A stretch of DNA of 64,000 nucleotides from Thuidium tamariscinum (taxonomy: Eukaryota > Streptophyta > Bryopsida > Hypnales > Thuidiaceae), in the NCBI GenBank assembly GCA_947034885.2, contig OX344750.2, forward strand, positions 33,218,821 to 33,282,820, in the 5' to 3' direction. The translations under genes and the position numbers were made by a program. The notes beneath the pieces are model-generated. The model saw only the letters and a program-made list of their open reading frames with translations. It was not told where the DNA came from and made no database searches. Each line of letters starts with the position of its first letter. The first letter of the stretch is position 1. Shown piece after piece: positions 49,501 through 58,188 of the stretch.

Positions 49501-50382
49501 CTCACGCGTTGACGGTAGGAATTCCACTGTGCAATATTAGTTCGGCTGCGAATTCCACCCAGTTGACTTTCTCGTGACGGACAGCATGCAAGACAAACCC
49601 AATAGCAAATTCCTTTGCTACATGTGTAGCTGGATAAGGTTTTTGGTAGCATCGGCAATACAACTTTTCCGCTTCTTCTCGAAGTGTGGAAGTAAGCTTT
49701 TCCCCCAAAGAGAAGCCATTCCTAGCTTTTTCTTCTCCAAAAACCCGTTCCACTTCCTCTAGAGTAATGTGTTTTCCAATCTTCATTTTGTGGCTGTTGG
49801 TTCCCTCATTTGGAAGATTGAACACTTCAGCAAAATGCAAGGCAGTCATCACCGGGGGGGGGGCTGCTTATCCTCCGATTTCAAAGCAGCCAATTGCTTT
49901 CGGCAGTCGGACTCGATGTGTGGTCGTCGTTTCTTTCTGGTGAGTGAGCCCTTCTTCGAGGGGGTTCCGCTTGTGTCGAGGTTATCCTCACTGTCAGCAT
50001 CACCATCAGAATTGCCGTCACCAGCAATAGCGTCCTTGGCAGTACCTTCAGTCCCCGAGGATGAGCTCTTTGTCCTTGCAATAGAGGTTGAATCCTTCTT
50101 TCGTGCACTATCACCCTTCTCCTTTCCAGATCTACTAGGCCCGGTCAAAGCAGAGGAACTGGAGTGCAGAACTTTGCGTTTCTTCTTCTCCGTTGGCAGC
50201 GTTGAGGTTGGTGGAGGCGGCATCGTTGATGTAGGCTTAGTTGTACTGGTCTTCTTGGCAGAAGTAATTGGAGTAGCTTGACGGTTGCCAGCACTGTCAT
50301 TTGATCCTTCCTGATGAGGTGCAGCATTTTCTAACCCACCTCGTCGATTCACAGGAGTTTTCTTCATTTTTCCCATTGCCAA
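43557..50382 (-). CDS. Transposon-borne SUVR-like histone H3K9 methyltransferase with N-terminal coiled coil and RING-like region
   Basis: Ten exons on the minus strand: 50382-49279, 48486-47726, 47188-46568, 46393-46150, 45906-45755, 45165-44857, 44578-44384, 44288-44041, 43937-43871 and 43685-43557; phases agree at every junction. Exon 1 encodes a basic, Ser/Thr-rich tail with KKKRK and RKKRR signals, then an unrecognised helical domain. Exon 2 encodes a coiled coil (about 110 residues) and a RING-like cluster (CCSICFGG...LCQHVYHPWC). Exon 6 has the SUVR-type lead NDIDVSRGLETVPI and pre-SET cysteines (CCCHLGDE). Exon 7 has RECNRNCQCPLDCPNRVVQR. Exons 8-10 form the SET domain (KGWGIRTLE, GRWLNHR-CGDANLIEMPV, GEELTWDYSVDFDEHP) and post-SET CDCGSRQC. 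AdoMet-binding and catalytic motifs are all present. Exons 4-10 give 448 intact codons. Three apparent frameshifts affect exon 1 (C-run near 49851; near 49540) and exon 3 (near 47000). The exon 9 donor is GC. The WIYLD domain of typical SUVRs is absent. Confidence 0.85.
47727..48485 (-). other. Coiled coil plus RING-like zinc cluster (exon 2 of the methyltransferase gene)
   Basis: The exon begins KTEVTDLLQKLETQLHHNED and continues as a heptad-like, charged helix to about residue 120. It is followed by a cysteine/histidine cluster: CxxC (CSIC), then CxHxxHxxC (CQHVYHPWC), then a C(x5)C pair (CAVLEC). The spacing of the first two ligand pairs matches RING-H2, but the last pair is not the usual CPxC, so E3 ligase activity is uncertain. 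It is spliced in frame to the rest of the gene (phase 2 in, phase 1 out). Confidence 0.6.
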
Positions 50383-51868
50383 AACTTGAAGGCAGCCGTC
50401 CTATCTGTGTACAAAAACAATGGCATTAGTTGATCATGCCAAATAGTGTTAACACTATAGTGAAAATGAGCAAGAGCACATAAAGGTTTGTCATTCTAGA
50501 CAATTGAAGGTAATCCATATCTAAAAGCACATTGTCTCGTTTTTAAATGAATTTTATTTAGTACTATAAAAAACTTCCTAACCCACAAGAATAATGTAAA
50601 AAGAGTCTAAGATAGTTAGTAAGACATAAATCTCCATCCATCTCACCTATATTATTACTAGTACAGCAAGTAAAATTCAAGGTATTCCATCTACAAATGT
50701 GTTGCAACAGCACATTAATTCTGAACAAAATCAAAAAAAGGACAAATGATGGCTAAACCTGTCTAGTACCTAAAGCGGATACAACAGAAAGGCTTATTGT
50801 GCCCCAAATTGTTGTAAAAGGAAAAAGCATGCATTCATGGAAGAAACTTCAACAACATATACACACTCATATTTACAGTGCGCCATTGTAGTAATTAGAA
50901 TTGCTAATGGACAACAAGACAGCAAACCATGTGCAACAAGTGCGGCGAATGCCACAGCGATAGAGACTTCGTGCAGGTTTGAACTGAACCCTAAATTGCT
51001 AATCTTTACTGTTGTTCACAGTTTGTTGGCACTAACTAGACCCTAAAACCTAAACCGCTTAGAGTTGTAAATCGCACAAAAGAACATGACAAGAGGACAT
51101 GAGAACTTACCGAATTGGAGCTGCCTTTGTTCCCAATTGGACAATTATATCAGCTGGTGATATCCGTAGCCCCCCTGCAACATCGCCACTGCCACAGCTC
51201 GTCGCCTCTCCGATCTGACCACCCATTCATGGGTCAATCTTGGTCATGTTTGAATGTGCAGCTCAATCTCAACCAATGCTAAAAACTCCCAGCAGCAAGT
51301 ATATGAACCCTAAATCGTAATCTGTTGTTTACAATTAGTACACTCGTCTCCCTGTAGCAACACCAACACTGTGAAAGTAGTCCATACACTCCGACGCCCT
51401 TGACATTGAACACCCTCTCCACCTCTCCCGCGGAAATTTCAAAACCAGAAACTCACAAAAAAAACGGAGGACAAGCAAATCGGGAGAGACGACATTCAAC
51501 GTCTGTCATCCACCAGTTTCCATCTAAAACATCTTTGTCAACTCTTCATCCAATCCAATCTAGATGAATGAAAAATCAATGAATGGAGCCGGCATGAGCT
51601 TGATATGATAAATCACCAACGACATTACTTCCCCTGCATTCCACGTGTCAACATTAGCATCGAAGGTCAAGAATTAAATTGAAGCAATTGGGCGACCGCA
51701 TTCATAGCCGGGACTGCATTTCCAAGACACTTGGCAGCATCAGAAAGAATCCACAGTATGATCAACGGCCCACAGTGAATTCAAATTCCCCTTTGTAGTA
51801 CTCATAATACTCAAAGTACTGAACACCAAAAACCCTGTTTTTTCCAAAACGAGACAAAAAACGTGAGG
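50383..51868 (-). promoter_or_regulatory. 5' region of the methyltransferase gene and right sub-terminal region
   Basis: Non-coding. It contains three telo-box-like motifs: AACCCTAAA at 50987-50995, ACCCTAAAACCTAAACC at about 51040-51056 and AACCCTAAA at 51306-51314. In plants AAACCCTAA boxes occur in promoters and bind Myb-type telomere repeat factors that can recruit Polycomb. AGTACT-type words recur near the right end (51796-51825). No TATA box was assigned. The ORF at 50837-51046 has no support. Confidence 0.35.
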
Positions 51869-51886
51869 CCTTTCTTGCAACTACCC
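51869..51886 (-). repeat. Right terminal inverted repeat of the 16.85-kb element
   Basis: CCTTTCTTGCAACTACCC, the exact inverse of 35038-35055. It is directly followed by the GCTA duplication at 51887-51890. Confidence 0.9.
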
Positions 51887-52592
51887 GCTAGTTGGCCATT
51901 GCATTGTCAGCCATGAAACCTTTGAAATTTGGTGATGAAATTCCATGGCGCGCCATTACAGAGTTAAAGGATCGCCACATTTGCTCTTGTGATTGAGCGT
52001 CCTCGCTCATCATGTCACAAACACATATAGTTTGGACTCGACAAAACTCAGAGTCATAGACATGGGTAGCCATAGACGTCCATCCTTTTACCCTTTTCAC
52101 ATGATCAAACATACACCAAGAATTCTGTAAGTCTCCACCAAGTTGCGTATGCCTAACCAAATCCACCCCGCTTCCTAGACCTTCCTCAGACATTTTGAAA
52201 AGATAAACCTTATCCTTCCTTTGGCCTAGGAATACACTATCTTGAATAAAAGAATATGTGCTTCTCATTTTTAATGACATAATGTTGTCAATGGGTCCCC
52301 CACTTGTATTGTGATGAAAAGTAGAAATGGTATTTCTTATACTTGGTGAGTTGAGTATCCGAAACTTCTCCATGACTGCTTCTAAAGCCTCTCCGCGAAG
52401 GGGCTTCAAATCTCTTTGCAACCCATCCTCACAAAATAACTCAGATGCTAGAAACTCTTTACTAGCAGCAAGACTAATGGCCGAATTGATTGCAGATGGT
52501 GTTTTAAAAACCTGCTGACCAATCAGAGATGTTGTTCGCTCAACAGAATCATGACAAATGCCCCTACCTACAGGATGGTTGTGATGGCCAAT

Positions 52593-53184
52593 TGTTGCGG
52601 ACGGCAACTCTTGGATGGAACCAAGATCAGAATTGAGGGGAAGCCTCAAACAAGGACAAGATTGAACTAAAAGTGAGGGGATTCCTCACAAGTGCCTCAA
52701 ACTACAACTCAAAGTGAGAGAATTAGAAGATGTATTGATAACAAAAAGTTAATACAAGACTAGGGTACAACTGGTGTTGAAGAGAGTGAGGAGCAACGGC
52801 CCTCAACTCTCTACTTATACTAGATTTATGGAAACTTCCGGAGTAAGGTCCTAGAGACCTTAGGAAGCACCTATGGAACCTTCCGGAAGCTTATGGAGGC
52901 TTCCTGAATCTAAAAAGGTCAAGCGGAACCTTCCGGAAGCTTATGGAGGCATCTAGACTTGGATGGAAGCTTCCGGAAGTTTGTTGAAGCTTCCGAAAAC
53001 TACAAGAACTATACGGAAGCTTGTGGAAGCTTCCGGAAACTATAAGAATTATCTAGATACTAGTTGAAGGTTCTAGAACCTTCAAGAAGTTACTATAAAC
53101 TACTAACCACTAATACTATACCATTATAGGTCTCACGGGAATCCGTAGAGTGTGGATGAAGTCCGATATGGTACATCCGTGACA
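52593..53184 (-). mobile_element. Solo LTR, 592 bp, with heat-shock-element array, TSD ATTGG/GTTGG
   Basis: On the minus strand it starts TGTCACGGA and ends TCCGCAACA, the usual TG...CA short inverted ends. The flanking 5-mers are CCAAT (52588-52592) and CCAAC (53185-53189), a 5-bp duplication with one transition. Removing the LTR and one duplication restores ACIHVG-HHNHPVG in the surrounding transposase. A TATA motif (TATAAGTAGAGAG on the minus strand, plus coordinates about 52808-52820) lies downstream of a 260-bp U3-like segment packed with heat-shock elements, and R/U5-like sequence follows. No internal retroelement genes remain, so this is a solo LTR formed by LTR-LTR recombination. Copia or Gypsy class cannot be decided. 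Confidence 0.88.
52826..53090 (-). promoter_or_regulatory. Array of heat-shock elements (nGAAnnTTCn) in the LTR U3
   Basis: Perfect alternating pentamers are visible: GAAGGTTCTAGAACCTTC followed by AAGAA at 53066-53088 (five units: GAA, TTC, GAA, TTC, GAA at exact 5-bp steps). GAAnnTTCnnGAA occurs at 52876-52888, 52926-52938, 52966-52978 and 53026-53038, and GAAnnTTC at 52986-52993. Trimeric or longer inverted pentamers are the binding site of heat-shock transcription factors. All lie upstream of the LTR TATA motif on the minus strand, as promoter elements should. Confidence 0.88.
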
Positions 53185-54314
53185 CCAACATGGATACAAG
53201 CTCTTGGAAAACCATTAGAGTTCAAGACTCTATACATGCGACAGGGACATATAGACTTGCAAGAAGGAGAAACCTTATAAATCCGACATACAAGATTAGA
53301 CTTCGCTGGAGATTGGTTCCCCACAACAAAGATAGTAGGTGACGACCCCTCCCACTCAATCTTGTTTTGACTTCCGCCTCTCCGAACTCTAGGGCAATCT
53401 GGATTCTCACAAACTAAATGGCCAACACACAAAGAGTAGCGGAACTTAAGTCCAAAGTCATTAGCAATGTTTGTAGTGTGTGTATGGGTCCAATTATGGC
53501 CATCAAAATTTCAGTCCATGCCCTCTAGTTGTCGACCTATAGACAAAGAAGATGTTGATCTTGTCAGACCAGTAGAAGAAGATGCTGGAGAAGAAATAGG
53601 AGGCAACTCAAAAAGAACATCTCCATTAAATGACTGAGGAAGATGAGGTACACATTCACATCGAAGTGTATTCAAGTCTAAGAACTTCAACTCATTTCGT
53701 GCACGTGGTCGACTCTACAAACTTTTAAGGCACTCAAAAACACTTTGAAACTTAGATGCATTCTTGGGACTTATAGGAGGTACTTTGCTACCATGAGCGC
53801 TCTCATTCAATACCAAATAAGTGTCATCATCCATCTCAAGTATAGGAGACAACCGAGGAGACAACTCTCTAATCGCTTCACTAACAAGAATAGTATCATC
53901 ATCTGAAGACTCAATAAGAGTAATGTGACTATGATCTTGGGGCTCTACTTTAATACGAGTTTCCCATGGAATTCGTATAGAAGAGGTTGCAGACCCAAGT
54001 GTGAGAACATCTGTTGACACCAATCTAATGACATTTGAAGTACCAAATACATGGTATTTTCCTGGGGTGAGTCTCCAAACATCTCCTTCCTCATTCTTAA
54101 ACTTTAGTTGCATGATAGTTGATACAATTTCTACTCCCTTGGAATCGAATACCTCCTCCTCTACCCACATAGATGTCAACTTTAGATTGAATCTCACACT
54201 AAGAATTAGAAAAGATACCCATGCCATACCATCATCTCCGCAAGGAAATGAAATAGGAACACTCAAACTATCACCGCGCACCACAACCATGTCTATTCTT
54301 GGATTACCATACAA

Positions 54315-56614
54315 ACTACAGACTTGTGCTCAAACAATTGCGCATTGGTGCTAGTGCTAATTCTAAAATTCTAAGATGTTGAGGTTTATGATATGAACAC
54401 AAGCCAAATTCCATACTAGTATTCTCGTCGTTTAAACTTGATATTCAATGGCTTAGGCACCATAGTTGTGAGCGCCGCCAAGAATTGCGTAATTATATAT
54501 TGCAACCGTTTGCATTCATATGACAATATAGTGCTACATTAAGAGATTATGGCGTGTCAGAAGCCACCCAAATTAATTATTTTGGGTGATTGTAAGAAAC
54601 ACTTGTATTATTTGTTGTATTTTCAACAATACTCATGATTTTTTTTGAGGAGTACTTTAAAATTAAAACACTATTAAATTTTTTTTTAAATGATTAATGT
54701 ATACACCTCTAAGACAAAGGTTTTCACCAAAAAAGATGGATAGAAAATTTCTCAAAGTAGGAGAACTTGGAGAGTGCCAAATTTGAAGTAAATAGGTACT
54801 TTGATTCAAAAATTAGTTTAAATAGTATAAATAAGTTACACAAGAAATAAAAATCGGCTATTTGTAACAACTTTATGGAAATGGTCAATCATCAAAAAAC
54901 CCATGAAAAGAACATTTTATATATTCAAAATGCAAGTAGAAAGAAGCTCACTTTGTAGACTTCTACACCACATAGAATTAACTATTTTTGAAATTCCTTG
55001 GTGAAAATTTGAATTTCTATAGTAGAAAGCACTCCACAAAATTTCACAATATAACTTGTCAAAAAAGGTTTTCAATAGTACTAAAAACCTCCAAATTATC
55101 AAGTGTGACATACATTCTGGGCTTATTTTTGGATTGTAAATTATTTTTGAAAATTATAAAAAAATTAGGGAAGTTGCATGATAGTCATCAGTACCTTCAC
55201 AATAAATCTTAAGTCATTCGGAGTTAAAACTCAAAATTTATGGCCAAAAAATTGATCAGGAGGCAACATGTGACACAAAATAGTACGAGTGTTTTTTGCA
55301 ATCACCCTTCTACAATATAGATTTGATCATTTGAAATCCAAAAATTTATGAGAGGTGGTTCAACAAAAAAAATTAGATTTTGAATGACCGTTTCAATGTT
55401 ATTGATTTGAATTTTATTTTGCCTTCATCTTACTTCATTGCATGGATGAAAATACATTCATTATTTTTGAGTGATGGTATATAATGGAGAGTTTCTAGAG
55501 TAAGAAGTTCATTTACTGTTCTCATACTAGTGAGTTTGTCTGTGAGGATGCCAGAGGGTTCTTGTAGAAAGAGACGCAAGCGTGGTTTGCTTTTTTCTAG
55601 CAAAAAACAATTAGAGAAATCAAAGATGGTAAGACACTTATGTAGGATTAGTGGAGCTGAGATAAATAGCACTATTTGAACCTTGTCCTATGGAGATCAT
55701 AGAGTTGAATTTGGAGATTTAGGATCTAGGGTGAGTTCAATAGAGAATAGTGATGGAATGAACACCACCAAGCTTGATAGTGTGGACGAGAATGAAGAGA
55801 ACTTACGCCGGTCAAATGCAAGAAAGAATGCCATGTTGCTAACAAGTGTAAATTCTGTAAGTTGATCCATTTGTTGCTTTAGCTAGAGTCCAAGTCAAGT
55901 AGTTTGTACAAAAGCAGTTGCCTGTCTATTTGTGTAACATCTATTTGCATTCTAATGATTACACCAAATGTTATTCTTGTGTAGAATGATGTAATTGTGC
56001 CTATTTGTTCTAGATAGCACATGTAGGATTAAATGCTTTGAAAGATTTGAAGACCTGTAAAAAAATGGATTATCTCAATAAGTTACAAAAAATATGATAG
56101 TTATTATGATAATGTGATTGATACTGATTAGGATATGAAATAATAGACATGTACTAATTTATGTTTGAAATAATACATAATATGACATACTCCGTTGGCA
56201 TGATTTTGAATACATGTTCTGAAGTAGGCTACATTGGATAGGATAGAGTTGATTTTAGAAGTAGTAACTCAAAGCCTCCAAAACAACTATATCAATGGAT
56301 TTCTTATAAAATAGTATAGCTCCAGCAATATAGCAAATAAACTAAATCTAAATTTATTACTATCACCTCCATCTTTTAGACAAATTTTTATATTGATCTT
56401 AAAAATATCTTCAATTATTGAGACCTTTAGATAAGGAATAGATTCAAAAACAAATTAATCCTTTAAAAAACGAACTAAAATTCAATCGTTCCTTCGATTT
56501 TTGACATTCGTCTTTCTGTGGAGGACACTTTTTTTATTTGAACACAATGCCAACACGGTGAATTAGTAATTGTACTTGCTATAATAGATTGATTATATAG
56601 GGTAAATTGCCTTC
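54315..56614. other. AT-rich spacer upstream of the dead transposase
   Basis: No supported gene. The plus-strand ORF 55683-55865 is hydrophilic and ends at a plausible GT, but has no recognised domain or partner exon. The terminal repeats of the MULE-like element, which should lie near 54.4 kb and near 32.6 kb, were not identified by eye. Confidence 0.35.
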
Positions 56615-56745
56615 AAACCCTAATCAAAGATTTCCTCCAATCCCTAATCAGAGATTACCTCCAAGCCCTAATTAGGGATTACCTTTAAACCCTAATCAGG
56701 GATTACCTTCAAACCCTAATTAGGGATTACCTCGAAACCCTAGTG
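56615..56745 (+). repeat. 24-bp minisatellite, about 5.5 copies
   Basis: Units of the form AAACCCTAATTAGGGATTACCTTC begin at 56615, 56639, 56663, 56687, 56711 and 56735 with an exact 24-bp period. Each contains CCCTAATTAGGG or CCCTAATCAGGG, which is nearly palindromic and resembles a head-to-head pair of telomere-like hexamers. The first and last units are more diverged. Confidence 0.93.
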
Positions 56746-56930
56746 GAGGCTCACTGGCGCTTGTTCTAAAACGTTTACTCCTTCCTGGAGTCATCCTACT
56801 CATGCGGATCTGAAGCTTTGTTTATTCTTGATTTTAGAATATGGATGATTGTGTTCGTGTGGCCCCACAAGAGCTGGAGTATGAGGACGGCACAGCAACT
56901 GCGCCACTTGACAAGCCAACTGCGCTACTT

Positions 56931-58185
56931 CACTATAAGAAAACAACGAATTCTGGGATGTAAAAAAAAATGCAATTTCGTGTCAAACACGATGTCTCCT
57001 AAAATCCGTCAAAATGGACAAGCAAAAAACATGGTGGAAAAAATGGAAAACACGTTCTTTTTTTTTTAACATCCTTCAAGACAGGGTAATTTGAGGGATC
57101 CAAATAGTGCCATTTGGCAGTGCGAAAAGGTCCACATCAGCAACTTTTCGGCGGGCAGTGCCACCTATGATTTTTTTTCATCCATTGCCTCATCCATATT
57201 TTTTGTGACGTAGACCCCCGAATTATGCTGACATAGGCTTCTAAATTATGTTGACGTGGACCCCAAAATATGTTGACGTGGACTCCTAATTATGCTGATG
57301 TGGCATGCTTTGTCAGCACACTTTTGGATCACTTGAAAATTGTAATGGTGTTTTTTAAGACGTCAAAATAAACGTCAGTTAGTACACTATATCTACAATT
57401 CCAAGTCACAAAATAAATAATATTAAAATAAAAAATATAACAAAACAAATAAATTAAATTAAAAAATTAAAAAAATTAAAAAAATTACCACTTACCTTTT
57501 TGAGAATTTTTGATGGTGAAATGAAAAGATTACTTCATTTAAAGTTAATGAAAATGAAGGAAGAAAAGCCTATACTTATATCCTTTCTCAGCCTTAGGTG
57601 AGACAAAAGATATGGGATTTGAGAAATGGCAACTTGACAATTGAATATGTTGATGTCATTTGAGACATGTCATGTCATTTCAGACATGTCACATCATTTC
57701 AAACATCAAGGTGTTTTCTTAAACATCTCAACGTTATTTTTGCATATCCCATATCGATTGTCTCTCCTCCTACCACTGGACTAGTATAAAGGCCACTTGT
57801 TTTCATCCATATTATGCATCCAAATCATCCATCCATTCCCCTTTTTTTTGCAAAACATGCCACGTGGTTGCCCTTTCTCTAAATTTTTCACTTGTGGTCA
57901 ATTTTTTACTACAGATTATAAATTTTTTAATTAATTAAAAAAAATTAGAATGAACTCTTTGTTGACGTGGCCATCTATGTTTTTTTGGATGTTTGAAAAA
58001 ATCTTACCATGTTCTATGTGACGTCCAAAAAAATATCCCTGTCTCAATGGACATATCCACGTTGCACGAAAAACACGCAATGTTTCCAGTGACATCTAAT
58101 AAAATCCTGCGAGCGCTGTCGCGTTTTTTAAAAACATGACGTGTTTTTGTTTTGATGACACAAAAAACGCGAGTTTCTTATAGTG
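56931..58185. mobile_element. CACTA-type non-autonomous element, 1255 bp, TSD CTT
   Basis: It begins CACTATAAGAAA and ends with the exact inverse TTTCTTATAGTG. It is flanked by the 3-bp duplication CTT (56928-56930 and 58186-58188). The next bases keep partial inverted similarity (ACAAC-GAATT versus CTCGCGTTTTTTGTGTC). Internally it contains short repeats of the form GCTGACGTGG/TTGACGTGGAC with TATGCTGA near 57220-57305, and a CATTTCAGACATGTCA repeat near 57655-57695. No transposase ORF is present. Confidence 0.88.
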
Positions 58186-58188
58186 CTT

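Larger units (their letters stand above)
35038..51886. mobile_element. 16.85-kb TIR DNA transposon carrying a transposase and a SET methyltransferase gene
   Basis: The left end GGGTAGTTGCAAGAAAGG (35038-35055) is repeated as a perfect 18-bp inverse at 51869-51886. It is flanked by a GCTA duplication. Host transposase sequence continues on both sides (FKGFMADNAMAN to the right of the element, AVRVVYGSGNKHEP to the left), which proves insertion. Inside are two convergent multi-exon genes: a DDE-like transposase (35930-40493, plus) and a SUVR-like methyltransferase gene (50382-43557, minus), with a small ORF and tandem repeats between them. Non-coding parts are rich in AGTACT/TAGTACTAC motifs, including next to both ends (about 35578-35622 and 51796-51825). 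The superfamily is not assigned: the 4-bp duplication and GGG termini do not fit MULE, hAT or CACTA rules. Confidence 0.9.
32751..54314 (-). pseudogene. MULE-like SWIM-domain transposase gene, dead, cut by three insertions
   Basis: One gene read from 54314 down to 32751. Pieces in order: 54314-53185, 52592-51887, 35037-33745 (with an intron about 34710-34506) and 33416-32751. The N-terminal piece has no domain I can name. Next come CVGHLVCENPDCPRV and ACIHVGHHNHPVG, then a DDE-type core (VYDSEFCRVQTICVCDMM, NFKGFMADNAMAN, VVYGSGNKHEP, QERSCLLHW). A C-terminal SWIM zinc motif follows (ACTCEDF then NCKHLYYVF; CxC...CxH). The interruptions are a solo LTR (52593-53184), a 16.8-kb transposon (35038-51886) and a CACTA MITE (33417-33744). 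Excising the LTR and MITE with one duplication copy restores the frame exactly. Stops at 53715-53717 (TAG), 53511-53513 (TGA), 51888-51890 (TAG) and 33084-33086 (TGA), plus a frameshift near 33175, show it is inactive. Assignment to the MULE class rests on the DDE/SWIM layout. Confidence 0.8.

Noticed and set aside
49769..50281. 170-codon plus-strand ORF
   Set aside because: Antisense of the low-complexity Ser/Lys-rich first exon of the methyltransferase gene; long only because of biased composition.
35038..51886. Assignment of the large element to MULE, hAT or CACTA
   Set aside because: Target duplication is 4 bp rather than 8-11, 8 or 3 bp, and the termini are GGG rather than CACTA; the transposase motifs are of another family.
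52650..53184. Coding extension of the transposase ORF through the LTR (from GVTDVPYRTSSTLYGFP on one side, MRLPLNSDLGSIQ on the other)
   Set aside because: These residues are translated LTR ends. Removing the LTR and one target duplication gives the family sequence directly.
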